Below are positions 17,348-25,693 of a stretch of DNA of 52,211 nt, piece by piece. Position numbers and translations under genes: made by a program. The notes under the pieces were generated by a model that made no database searches, had not been told where the DNA came from, and saw nothing but the letters and a program-made list of their open reading frames with translations. Origin of the DNA: Flavobacteriales bacterium. Lineage in GTDB: Bacteria; Bacteroidota; Bacteroidia; Flavobacteriales_D; Parvicellaceae. Numbering within the stretch: position 1 is the stretch's first letter; each line of letters begins with the position of its first letter. Location of the stretch: positions 1 through 52,211 of the forward strand of contig JAQWSL010000099.1 of NCBI GenBank assembly GCA_029243225.1, in the 5' to 3' direction.

Positions 17348-18544
17348 ATGACTTCTAATGGTGCAGCTCTTTTTGCATTTGCACTTCCATTGCATATGCT
17401 TGCTTCTTCCTATTCATTAGCAATTTGGTTGTTATTTACTATTTTTTATTTAATAATAGGTGGTTATAGGTGGTCCAATTTCCTTCTTAATTTGAGAAAT
17501 TCAAAAGCAATATTTTTACTCGTTATTTTATACTTGCTATTGATTTGTGGGTTGTTTATTTCAGATAATATAAATGAGGGAGTAAGTAAAATAGAAGTTT
17601 CTATTCCTTTTATTGCAGCTCCTTTTCTGTTTTTAATTAACAAAGATTTAATTAAAATAAATGTGATTTTCAATGCATTTATTACTGGTTTGTCATGCTC
17701 GGTTGTTTTGTCAATTATTAATTTATTAATCGAAAGCAATTTTACTGTTGATGGGTTTTATGCTGATTTTGATTTGTTTCATCACTCTTCATATTATTCT
17801 ATGTTAATGAACATAGCAATAGCTTTGTTTTTATTCTTACATAAGAAAATTAATTTCTCTAATATCTCAAGATATATTTTTATACTAATTCTGTCTGTTT
17901 TGGTTTTTTTAATTTCATCTAAAGCAGGTGTAATTGTTTTAATTTCTTTGTTTTTTGTTAAATCAATTCAGGTTGTTAAATCATCTTCAGGTTTATACCC
18001 TAAGTTATTTTTTCTTTCTTTTTTAGTCGTTTTTTCAATTTTATTAATTCTTAATAAAAGAGTTCAAAATATGGTTTCAAATGTTGAAAACATTGTTTTT
18101 CAAGACACCCCAATTTACCCAACTGAAAGTACTGCAATAAGATGGAAGATTTGGGAGAAATCAGTCAAGCTGATTACAAAATCAGTTGTTTTTGGATATG
18201 GTACAGGCGATGCAAATGCTCAATTATTAAAAGCATATAACGAAGAACCCTATCTTTTGAGGCACATTATAAAAAAGAGATATAATGCTCACAATACTTT
18301 TTTTCAATTGTGGATAATGATTGGATTTTTAGGGCCCTTAATAATTTTTGCTTTACTGCTCTTTGTTCTCAAAAAACACCAATATTCCTACTTTAGTGTT
18401 GGTCTTGTTTTAATTTTCCTGATAAATTTTTGTTTAGAATCTATGCTGGAGAGGCACGCTGGTGTAATGATATTCACTTTTTTTATTAGTTTAACAATTG
18501 TTTGTAAAGATTCACCTTTTTTTCTAAACAAGCCTTCTCACTAA
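17348..18544 (+). CDS. O-antigen polymerase/ligase-like membrane protein (second)
   Basis: A 398-residue polytopic protein beginning 'MTSNGAALFAFALPLHMLAS', with about 10 membrane segments and the periplasmic motifs 'IRWKIWEKSVKLI', 'FGYGTGDANAQLL' and 'YNAHNTFFQLWIMIGFLG' of the Wzy_C/WaaL family. The open frame extends upstream to a TTG at 17207, but that part overlaps the divergent Wzz-like gene, so ATG 17348 is preferred. With the first copy 0.8 kb upstream, one may be the polymerase and the other the ligase. The 3' end overlaps the convergent glycosyltransferase gene by 59 bases. Confidence 0.82.
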   Translation: MTSNGAALFAFALPLHMLASSYSLAIWLLFTIFYLIIGGYRWSNFLLNLRNSKAIFLLVILYLLLICGLFISDNINEGVSKIEVSIPFIAAPFLFLINKDLIKINVIFNAFITGLSCSVVLSIINLLIESNFTVDGFYADFDLFHHSSYYSMLMNIAIALFLFLHKKINFSNISRYIFILILSVLVFLISSKAGVIVLISLFFVKSIQVVKSSSGLYPKLFFLSFLVVFSILLILNKRVQNMVSNVENIVFQDTPIYPTESTAIRWKIWEKSVKLITKSVVFGYGTGDANAQLLKAYNEEPYLLRHIIKKRYNAHNTFFQLWIMIGFLGPLIIFALLLFVLKKHQYSYFSVGLVLIFLINFCLESMLERHAGVMIFTFFISLTIVCKDSPFFLNKPSH

Positions 18545-19583
18545 ATAAGTTTACAACTCTCTTTCTTGCTTTTACTGCTTTTACTTTATAAGCTTTGTAA
18601 TCTGTAATACAAACTTTAATTTTATTAGCAAGATCAATTTCATTTTCTGGTTTAAAAAATGTTATTGTTTCAGTATTTCCAACTTCATTAAATCCACTTA
18701 TATCAGATGCTATTACTGGTATTTCACAAGACATGCCTTCCAAAACTGAAATCCCAAAACTTTCTCTAATAGAAGGGATGACTACTATGTCCATTTTTTG
18801 ATATTGCGGATGTAATTGTTCATTACTAATGAAGCCAGTAAAATTTATGTCATTTACTATTCCTAATTTGTTTGCAAGTTTTATATAGTTTTTTTTCTCC
18901 TCACCATCTCCGATAAGTAGCAATTTTAAGTTTGAATAATTTTTGTCTTCTTTAAGTTTTGAAATTGATTTTATTAAGGTTTCAATTCCATAAATCTTTT
19001 TGAAATGTTTAACTGTGCCTATTGTTATTGTATTCTTCTGAGTGTTAGTAACAGGTTTGAAATAGTCTATGTTTATTCCAAATTGAATAACATGAATTTT
19101 ATTCGATGTATATTTTTCAGATTCTGTTTTTAACCCTTGTCCTGTAGCGCAAATACAAGTGGCTCTATTGAGTGAGAATTTTAAAATAAATTTATGTAAG
19201 ATTGATTTTTTTGGAAACTCAAAAACATCTGACCCCCATACTGAAATAACAAATGGTTTTATTGAGCACAAGGCACCAATAAGGCCATAGCTACTTGCAT
19301 AAAATGAATGTAATATATCAGGATCATAATCTTTAATTGTTTTTTTGATTTTAAAAAAATGTTTAAGGTTAGTTAGTTTAATGAAATCCAGTTTTCTTTT
19401 TCTTTGGACTTTTTTATTAACTATGTAGCATTCACAAGTGACGTTGGGAACATCATTATACAGAGATGTTGGTTTGTCGCTTATTCCAATTAGTAGTATT
19501 TGGAAACCTTTTCTTGATAGATTTTTCACCCATTTTATGGTATGTGTTGAGTGTGGGTCAGCAAGAATAGCCAGTTTAGGCAT
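18486..19583 (-). CDS. Glycosyltransferase family 4
   Basis: A 365-residue GT-B glycosyltransferase. The N-terminus is 'MPKLAILADPHSTHTIKWVK'. The C-terminal domain contains 'GTVKHFKKIYGIETLI', 'LLIGDGEEKKNY', 'NFTGFISNEQL' and the E-x7-E donor motif in 'RESFGISVLEGMSCEIPVIA'. The two glutamates are present. It is the last gene of the right-hand minus-strand arm (epimerase, sulfotransferase, this gene). Its final 59 bases overlap the convergent polymerase-like gene, so both C-termini are encoded by the same DNA. Confidence 0.9.
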   Translation of the reverse strand: MPKLAILADPHSTHTIKWVKNLSRKGFQILLIGISDKPTSLYNDVPNVTCECYIVNKKVQRKRKLDFIKLTNLKHFFKIKKTIKDYDPDILHSFYASSYGLIGALCSIKPFVISVWGSDVFEFPKKSILHKFILKFSLNRATCICATGQGLKTESEKYTSNKIHVIQFGINIDYFKPVTNTQKNTITIGTVKHFKKIYGIETLIKSISKLKEDKNYSNLKLLLIGDGEEKKNYIKLANKLGIVNDINFTGFISNEQLHPQYQKMDIVVIPSIRESFGISVLEGMSCEIPVIASDISGFNEVGNTETITFFKPENEIDLANKIKVCITDYKAYKVKAVKARKRVVNLFSEKACLEKKVNLYKQLLN

Positions 19584-19606
19584 GTTTAAAGGTTTTAGCT
19601 AATTTA

Positions 19607-20554
19607 TTAGTCATCATAACCAAAACGTAAACGATTGGTTTTTGTTAGGTTGTTTATTTTGTTTATTTGATTTTTATTTAATTCTTCCTTCCATTTACCT
19701 ACAGCACTTGTATTTATTTTTTTACTCAAATTTGCGTGAATGTATAACTTTTTAACACCTAGGTTTTCAGCGGATTTAGAGGTGTCAAGCATTTGTTCAT
19801 TGTATTGAATATTTAAAAAATCGCAAACTAAAATTAAGGAATCTTTAGGATTGGAAACCAAATCTTCGTATTTAATACTTAATATATTTCCCCTATTAAA
19901 TTTTTTTAAATAATCATAAGTTTCAATACTATCATTCCATTTCCATAGGGCATGGCTCATGTTTCTTGCTGGATGATCTTTTATTTTAGAGTAGGAGAGC
20001 ACAACATCTCTAGGGTCTCTAATTAGAATTATAAATTTACTCTCGCTAAATTCTTTAATTAGCCTTTTAGAAAAATGTGTGGTAATTGGAGATTGATCAC
20101 CATAAATGGTAAATGTCTTATTTTTTGATAACGCATAAAAATTGAAAATGCCTCCAATTAAGTTACTGAAATTTCTTTTTTCTTCGCTAGTTGTTTTAAC
20201 ATCAGCTTTAAAAGCTTCTAAAGAAGTGTTCCAGTTACACGTGTTTTTATCTATTTGAAAATCATTAATAATTTCAGATGATATTGCTTCCCATTTTTTA
20301 TAACGTTTTAAATTCCATTTCAGTAGTGAATATCCTAGAACGTATTGTTCAGGAGGTATAAATACAGTGTTATTTGTATTTAGCATTCCCCCTAACAATG
20401 TGCTTCCATTTCTTCCTGAACCAATTATAAAAAAAGGATCATTGTAATTTTTAACATTATTTGATTTAGCTCTTTTACCAAAAATTAAATTTTGTAACCA
20501 TATAACAATAGGGTAAATTACTCTAAGCTTAAATCTCTTATATGAAGTGTGCAT
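19607..20554 (-). CDS. Sulfotransferase (PAPS-dependent), carbohydrate type
   Basis: A 315-residue sulfotransferase-fold protein. The 5'-phosphosulfate loop is 'IIGSGRNGSTLL' (G45-T52 region). The 3'-phosphate site is 'ILIRDPRDVVLSYSK' with R181 and S189. Both PAPS-binding elements are intact. A basic hydrophobic N-terminus ('LRVIYPIVIWLQNLIFG') may hold it to the membrane. Genomic position between a glycosyltransferase and a nucleotide-sugar epimerase points to sulfation of the polysaccharide. The PAPS-forming enzymes are not in the window. Confidence 0.87.
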   Translation of the reverse strand: MHTSYKRFKLRVIYPIVIWLQNLIFGKRAKSNNVKNYNDPFFIIGSGRNGSTLLGGMLNTNNTVFIPPEQYVLGYSLLKWNLKRYKKWEAISSEIINDFQIDKNTCNWNTSLEAFKADVKTTSEEKRNFSNLIGGIFNFYALSKNKTFTIYGDQSPITTHFSKRLIKEFSESKFIILIRDPRDVVLSYSKIKDHPARNMSHALWKWNDSIETYDYLKKFNRGNILSIKYEDLVSNPKDSLILVCDFLNIQYNEQMLDTSKSAENLGVKKLYIHANLSKKINTSAVGKWKEELNKNQINKINNLTKTNRLRFGYDD

Positions 20555-20584
20555 AATTTGTTAACATTAATTACTCAACTTATG

Positions 20585-21559
20585 TTATAAGTTATCCCAA
20601 TACCATTGTATTGCTTCTTCTAAACCTTTGTTAACATCGTGAGTAGGATTATATTGAATTAATGTTTTTGCTTTTTCGATTGAGGCAAGAGAGTATTTAA
20701 CATCACCAACTCTTTCTGGTCCATGGTTAATTTTAATTCCTTTAATTTTCGGATCAAAAGAGGATAATAAAGTTCTTAATTTTTCTACCAATTCAATTAA
20801 GATGGATTGATTTCCACAAGCTATGTTGTAAACTTTATTTAATGCTTCTTTATTTTTTGTAGAACCAGCTAATAAATTGGCTTGAATCACATTATCTATA
20901 TATGTGAAATCTCTTGTTTGAGATCCATCTCCATTTATTTTTGGTGATTCATGATTCATGAAAGCTTTAATAAATTTAGGTATTGCTGCTGCATATGCTC
21001 CATTAGGGTCTTGTTTTCTTCCAAATACATTAAAATACCTTAGTCCAATTGTTTCTAAGCCATGAAGGTTAGAAAATACATGGGCATATAACTCGTTCAC
21101 ATATTTAGTTACTGCGTATGGAGATAAAGGCATTCCAATGTTCTGTTCAACTTTAGGCAGTTCCTTAGAATCACCATAGGTCGATGAGCTTGCAGCATAT
21201 ACAAAACGTTTAATCCCTTCATTTTGAGTCGCGATAAGCATGTTAAGGAATCCATTTATGTTAATTTCATTTGTAGTTGATGGATCGGCTATAGACCTAG
21301 GCACTGAACCTAAGGCTGCTTGATGTAGCACAATTTCATTTCCTTTAACAGCAGCTTCACAATCTTTTAAGTTTCTAATGTCACCTTCAATCAGTCTGAA
21401 CTTTGGGTTTTCTAGTTGAGAAGCAATGTTTTTTTTGTTTCCAGTAATGAAATTATCTAAGCAAGTAACAGAATTGTTGTTTTGTAATAAAGCTTCACAT
21501 AAATTACTACCTATGAACCCAGCTCCACCTGTGACTAATACATTTCTATTGTTAAGCAT
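20585..21559 (-). CDS. NAD-dependent epimerase/dehydratase, probably UDP-N-acetylglucosamine 4-epimerase-like
   Basis: A 324-residue extended short-chain dehydrogenase. The Rossmann motif 'VTGGAGFIG' is at residues 9-17, the catalytic Ser lies in 'YAASSSTYGD' (around S125-S126), and the YxxxK pair is Y148/K152. 'NDxxxT'-type substrate motifs such as 'GDGSQTRDFTYIDNVIQANL' and the overall sequence resemble WbpP-type UDP-GlcNAc/GalNAc 4-epimerases, though UDP-glucose or uronate epimerases are possible. It starts 9 bases after the rny stop codon on the same strand, so it is very probably cotranscribed with rny and zapA. Confidence 0.87.
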   Translation of the reverse strand: MLNNRNVLVTGGAGFIGSNLCEALLQNNNSVTCLDNFITGNKKNIASQLENPKFRLIEGDIRNLKDCEAAVKGNEIVLHQAALGSVPRSIADPSTTNEININGFLNMLIATQNEGIKRFVYAASSSTYGDSKELPKVEQNIGMPLSPYAVTKYVNELYAHVFSNLHGLETIGLRYFNVFGRKQDPNGAYAAAIPKFIKAFMNHESPKINGDGSQTRDFTYIDNVIQANLLAGSTKNKEALNKVYNIACGNQSILIELVEKLRTLLSSFDPKIKGIKINHGPERVGDVKYSLASIEKAKTLIQYNPTHDVNKGLEEAIQWYWDNL

Positions 21560-21568
21560 AAAATTTAT

Positions 21569-23110
21569 TTATTTAGCAAATGAAACAGCTCTTTTTTCTC
21601 TTATAACCGTAATTTTTACTTGTCCAGGATATGTCATTTCAGTTTGTATTTTTTGAGAAATTTCAAAAGAAAGTTCATCCGCTTTTTGATCTGATACTTT
21701 TTCACTTTCAACTATTACTCTGAGTTCTCTTCCTGCCTGTATTGCATATGCTTTAGTTACTCCTTTATACGCAAGGGCTAAATTTTCTAAATCTTTAATT
21801 CTTTGAATATATGATTCAACTATTTCTCTTCTAGCACCAGGTCTAGCCCCAGAGATGGAGTCACATACTTGAACTATTGGAGAGATTAGGTTAGTCATTT
21901 CAATTTCATCATGATGCGCTCCTATTGCGTTACATACATCAGGTTTTTCGCCATGTTTCTCTGCCATTTTCATTCCAAGTAATGCATGAGGAAGCTCTGG
22001 TTCGTCTTCTGGAACTTTACCAATGTCATGTAATAAACCTGCTCTTTTGGCTATTTTTGGATTAATACCCAGTTCAGATGCTAAAGTAGCACAAAGGTTG
22101 GCAACCTCTCTAGAGTGCTGCAGCAAGTTTTGACCATAAGATGATCTAAATTTCATTCTTCCAACCATTTTTAATAATTCTGGATGAAGTCCATGGATTC
22201 CTAAATCAATACAAGTTCTTTTACCTGTTTCAATTATTTCATCGTTCAACGATTTTTTAGTTTTAGCCACAACTTCTTCAATTCTTGCAGGGTGTATTCT
22301 CCCATCTGTAACTAATTGATGAAGCGCAAGTCTAGCGATTTCTCTTCTAACAGGGTCAAAACAGGATAAAATTATGGCTTCTGGGGTGTCATCAACAATT
22401 ATTTCTACTCCTGTTGCAGCCTCTAGGGCTCTAATGTTTCTACCTTCTCTACCAATAATTCTTCCTTTTACATCATCACTGTCAATATTGAAGACAGAAA
22501 CAGCATTTTCTATAGCATGTTCTGTTGCAACTCTTTGAATCGTTTGGATAACTATCTTTTTTGCATCTTTTGAGGCATTTAATTTTGCTTCATCTTGAAT
22601 GTCTTTGATGTATGCCATTGCGTCTGTTTTGGCTTCATCCTTTAGTGATTTCACAAGTTGTTTCTTTGCTTCTTCTGCAGAATAATTACTCATTTTTTCA
22701 AGCTCTTCTATTTGTAGTTTCGAAGATTTAAGAATCTCTTGGTCTTTTTTATCTGCTAATTGAATTTGTCTTTCTAGAGATTCTTTTGAAAACTTTATTT
22801 GCTTTTCTTTTCTGTTGTATTCTTCTATTTTTTGGGATAGCGTTTTTTCTTTTTGCTTGTAAGAAATTTCTTTTTCTTGCATCTTTCTTTCCCTTGTGTT
22901 GATAACCTTTTCGTGGTTTTCTTTAAGCTCAAGGAACTTTTCTTTTGCTTGAAGAATTTTTTCTTTTTTTATGCTCTCTCCTTCTTCTTTAGCAGTTTTT
23001 AGTAAACTTTTTTGTTTAGATTTATTCGCTTTAGCTATGATAATGTAAGCTAGAACTAACCCTAGAACAGAACCAGCTGTTAACCCTGTTATAATACTTA
23101 TTGTGTCCAT
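21569..23110 (-). CDS. rny: Ribonuclease Y
   Basis: A 513-residue membrane-anchored endoribonuclease that initiates mRNA decay. It has an N-terminal membrane segment (residues 1-26), a long coiled coil (about 30-200) and a KH RNA-binding domain around '[20 protein letters not shown]'. The HD catalytic domain has the metal pair H361-D362 in 'LLHDIGK', plus 'GAHHDE' and '[11 protein letters not shown]'. Length and order match the family exactly. It follows zapA by 46 bases and is followed after 9 bases by the epimerase gene. Confidence 0.97.
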   Translation of the reverse strand: MDTISIITGLTAGSVLGLVLAYIIIAKANKSKQKSLLKTAKEEGESIKKEKILQAKEKFLELKENHEKVINTRERKMQEKEISYKQKEKTLSQKIEEYNRKEKQIKFSKESLERQIQLADKKDQEILKSSKLQIEELEKMSNYSAEEAKKQLVKSLKDEAKTDAMAYIKDIQDEAKLNASKDAKKIVIQTIQRVATEHAIENAVSVFNIDSDDVKGRIIGREGRNIRALEAATGVEIIVDDTPEAIILSCFDPVRREIARLALHQLVTDGRIHPARIEEVVAKTKKSLNDEIIETGKRTCIDLGIHGLHPELLKMVGRMKFRSSYGQNLLQHSREVANLCATLASELGINPKIAKRAGLLHDIGKVPEDEPELPHALLGMKMAEKHGEKPDVCNAIGAHHDEIEMTNLISPIVQVCDSISGARPGARREIVESYIQRIKDLENLALAYKGVTKAYAIQAGRELRVIVESEKVSDQKADELSFEISQKIQTEMTYPGQVKITVIREKRAVSFAK

Positions 23111-23156
23111 TTTAAAATTTAGTTTTGTTTAAAAAAAACACTGAAAATGAGAAAAA

Positions 23157-23444
23157 TTAAGAAGATGATTCTTCAATATTGAGTTCATTATTTAACTGAA
23201 TAATTGCTTTAGTTAAATTCTCATATTCTACAGAATCAATTTCTTCAACATTTTTTGTTGCAAACTGTAGAGCAGTCATCGCTAACAAGTCTTGATTATC
23301 TTTTACGGCATAGCTTTGTTTAAGAATATCAATGTTTTTATTGATTTCGGCAGCCGCTTTTCTAATCATTTCTTCTTCTTCTCTTGCAATTGTAAGAGGG
23401 TATGTTCTACCAGCAATGTTAACTTTTATCGAGAGTGAACTCAT
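23157..23444 (-). CDS. zapA: Cell division protein ZapA
   Basis: A 95-residue ZapA. The N-terminal beta region 'MSSLSIKVNIAGRTYPLTIA' is followed by a long helix with 'LLAMTALQFATKNV'. ZapA cross-links FtsZ protofilaments at the division ring. The length is normal. It starts 3 bases after the stop of the coiled-coil gene and precedes rny. This zapA-rny order is common in Bacteroidota. Confidence 0.92.
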   Translation of the reverse strand: MSSLSIKVNIAGRTYPLTIAREEEEMIRKAAAEINKNIDILKQSYAVKDNQDLLAMTALQFATKNVEEIDSVEYENLTKAIIQLNNELNIEESSS

Positions 23445-23447
23445 AAT

Positions 23448-23738
23448 TTATTTATTGAGTAGTGCAATGCATTTATCAATTTCTTTTACCATTTCGTTAA
23501 TCTTAAGCTTGAGTTCTTTACTGTTTTCGTTTTGATCTCCATCAAGCTTTCTTGACATTTTCAATATTTTATATTTATCTTTTAATTCATTTATTTCATT
23601 AGCCATCAACTGATTATTACTTTTAAGATTATTAATCTCATCTTGTAATGTTTTTTTAGAAATAGAGAGCTCATTATTCTTTATAACTAAAAGACTAAAT
23701 TTTTTTCTTATTTCATCAATAGCATTGAGGCCCTTCAC
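23448..23738 (-). CDS. Coiled-coil protein upstream of zapA (putative division-associated)
   Basis: A short, highly charged protein, almost entirely coiled coil, ending 'KLKINEMVKEIDKCIALLNK'. This C-terminal signature is shared by small proteins found just upstream of zapA in many Bacteroidota, which suggests a ZapB-like or ZapA-partner role by position. The start is uncertain: GTG at 23738 (VKGLNAIDEI) is used here, and an in-frame TTG at 23765 would add nine mostly hydrophobic residues. The zapA start follows the stop after 3 bases. Function is inferred from conserved context only. Confidence 0.72.
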   Translation of the reverse strand: MKGLNAIDEIRKKFSLLVIKNNELSISKKTLQDEINNLKSNNQLMANEINELKDKYKILKMSRKLDGDQNENSKELKLKINEMVKEIDKCIALLNK

Positions 23739-23893
23739 AATTATGAATTTAAAGATGTACCACAAAGTTAGTAGGGAAACTCAATTAATCAAATTTTAAC
23801 GGCCTCCTGTTTAAATGTTATTGGATTTTATGGTATAAAAATTGAATAGTAACTTAATTTTAACTCAAATTTTAATCCTTTTGTAGACTACTT

Positions 23894-25606
23894 ATGAAAT
23901 CCCCATTATTTTTTATTTTTTATTTTCTGTTTTCTTTGAGTTTTGTTTCTCAGCAAGAATATAATTCCTGCGATTTTAGATCTCCTTTAGGTATTCCTTT
24001 ATTGTTATCAGGAAACTTTGCAGAATTAAGGTCAAATCATTTCCATACAGGTGTCGATGTTAAAACAAACGGAACTTCTGGCTATCGAATATATGCTGTT
24101 GATAGCGGATACGTTTCTAGAATTAATATTTCTCATTGGGGTTATGGCAAAGCAATTTATATTGATCACCCAAATGGTTATACAAGTGTTTATGGCCATT
24201 TAAGTAAGTTTTCTGAAAAAATTGAAAAGCTTATTAAAGCAGCTCAGTATAAGTATCAATCTGAAGTAGTAACAATTTATTTAGATAGTCTAGATATGGT
24301 TGTTAGCAAAGGTGACGTTGTTGCTTTGTCTGGTAATTCTGGTAGTTCAATGGGCCCACATTTGCATTTTGAATTAAGGGAAACAGTTACTGAATATCCA
24401 GTAAATCCTTTATTGTTTAATTTTAATGTGAAAGATAATATTCCCCCATCAATTTATAATGTTAAGTTTTATCCAATTGGAAAGAGTGTAATTAATAAGT
24501 CACAGAAAGAGCAGTTTCAATCAGTTGTTAAATCTTCAAACGGTTATATTTTAAATGAAAAAGTAAGTGCTTTTGGGGAGATAGGTCTTGGCTTACACAC
24601 AATAGATAAATTAAATGGCTCTAATAACATTTGTGGTATTTTTTCGATTGAATTATATGTAAATGATACGCTTCATTATTTTCAAGAAATGGAAAAGTTA
24701 GACTTTTCCACCAATAGATACATTAACACTTATAAAGATTATAAAGAGCATAAAAAAAACAAAAGAAGTATTCATAAATCTTTTGTTTCTGATAATAATG
24801 ATTTAAGAATTTATAAAAAATTGATAAATAAAGGGAGGATTATCATATCACAAAACAAGGAATACGATATAAAATATGTTGTAAGAGATGTAGCAGGAAA
24901 CGTTAGTAAATTAGCTTTTAAAATTTATGGAGATTCAGCACAGTTAGGTTTCTATAAATCAACAATAAATCAACAACAATTGAATGCAGTAACACAACAA
25001 GACTCTTTAGTTACAGCTCAAATGGCTGCTTTTTTTCCAGAGAAGAGTTTATATGAAAAAGAAAACATTAAGATCAGTAGTTCAGATTATCCTTCAGCTC
25101 TGTCTTCTTTAATTTCTATTATGGACCAAGATATTCCGCTGCAAAAAAAATTCATTCTTAAACTAAAATTAAAGGATAGCTCTTCATTATGTAATGATAA
25201 AGCTGTTGTTGTTTCAGTCAGTGATGATCAAAAAAAAATTATAGCTAAGGGTGGCAAATGTCAAAACGGTTGGATGACCGCAAAACTTAAATCTTTTGGA
25301 AACTACACAGTGTTATTAGATTCTATTAAACCTGTAATTAAATTAGTAAACGTTAAAGAAGGGAAAAATATTAAGGCATTAAAATACTTACACTTTAAAA
25401 TTTCAGATAATTTAAGTGGAATTAAAAAGTATAATGTTTTTATTGATGATAAATGGGTACTTGCTAATTATAGTCCTAAAAATTCTAATTTAAAAATTTA
25501 CTCTAAAGAATGGAACCATTTAAAATCTGGAAATCACATTTGTACAGTTGAAATTGAAGATGAAAGAGGTAATGTAGCCTCTGAGAAAATTAAAATTAGT
25601 TATTAA
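23894..25606 (+). CDS. M23-family metallopeptidase (LytM domain), secreted
   Basis: A 570-residue secreted protein with a signal peptide ending near 'FVSQ'. The LytM/M23 domain (about 40-175) has the zinc-site motif 'HTGVD' (H51, D55) and 'GPHLHFEL' (H156, H158), plus H102 in 'YGHL', so it should be an active peptidoglycan endopeptidase. About 400 further residues follow; they look like beta-sandwich modules, with 'VKYYVRD'-like strands and 'DNLSGIKKYNVFIDDKW' near the end. No membrane segment lies after the signal. It may act in cell-wall remodelling; the C-terminal modules are of unknown binding target. Confidence 0.9.
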   Translation: MKSPLFFIFYFLFSLSFVSQQEYNSCDFRSPLGIPLLLSGNFAELRSNHFHTGVDVKTNGTSGYRIYAVDSGYVSRINISHWGYGKAIYIDHPNGYTSVYGHLSKFSEKIEKLIKAAQYKYQSEVVTIYLDSLDMVVSKGDVVALSGNSGSSMGPHLHFELRETVTEYPVNPLLFNFNVKDNIPPSIYNVKFYPIGKSVINKSQKEQFQSVVKSSNGYILNEKVSAFGEIGLGLHTIDKLNGSNNICGIFSIELYVNDTLHYFQEMEKLDFSTNRYINTYKDYKEHKKNKRSIHKSFVSDNNDLRIYKKLINKGRIIISQNKEYDIKYVVRDVAGNVSKLAFKIYGDSAQLGFYKSTINQQQLNAVTQQDSLVTAQMAAFFPEKSLYEKENIKISSSDYPSALSSLISIMDQDIPLQKKFILKLKLKDSSSLCNDKAVVVSVSDDQKKIIAKGGKCQNGWMTAKLKSFGNYTVLLDSIKPVIKLVNVKEGKNIKALKYLHFKISDNLSGIKKYNVFIDDKWVLANYSPKNSNLKIYSKEWNHLKSGNHICTVEIEDERGNVASEKIKISY

Positions 25607-25626
25607 TTTTTGATATTGTTTATAAC

Positions 25627-25648
25627 TATACAAATCTCGAATTGTATA
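25627..25648. promoter_or_regulatory. Inverted repeat upstream of the PhoH-like gene
   Basis: TATACAA (25627-25633) and TTGTATA (25642-25648) form a perfect 7-base inverted repeat with an 8-base centre. It lies just upstream of a weak -7-like TTTATTTG (25655-25662) and 45 bases before the ATG at 25694. It could be an operator; no regulator is assigned. Confidence 0.3.
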
Positions 25649-25693
25649 AATTGTTTTATTTGAACAATAAAAGTATTAGAACGATAAACCTAT

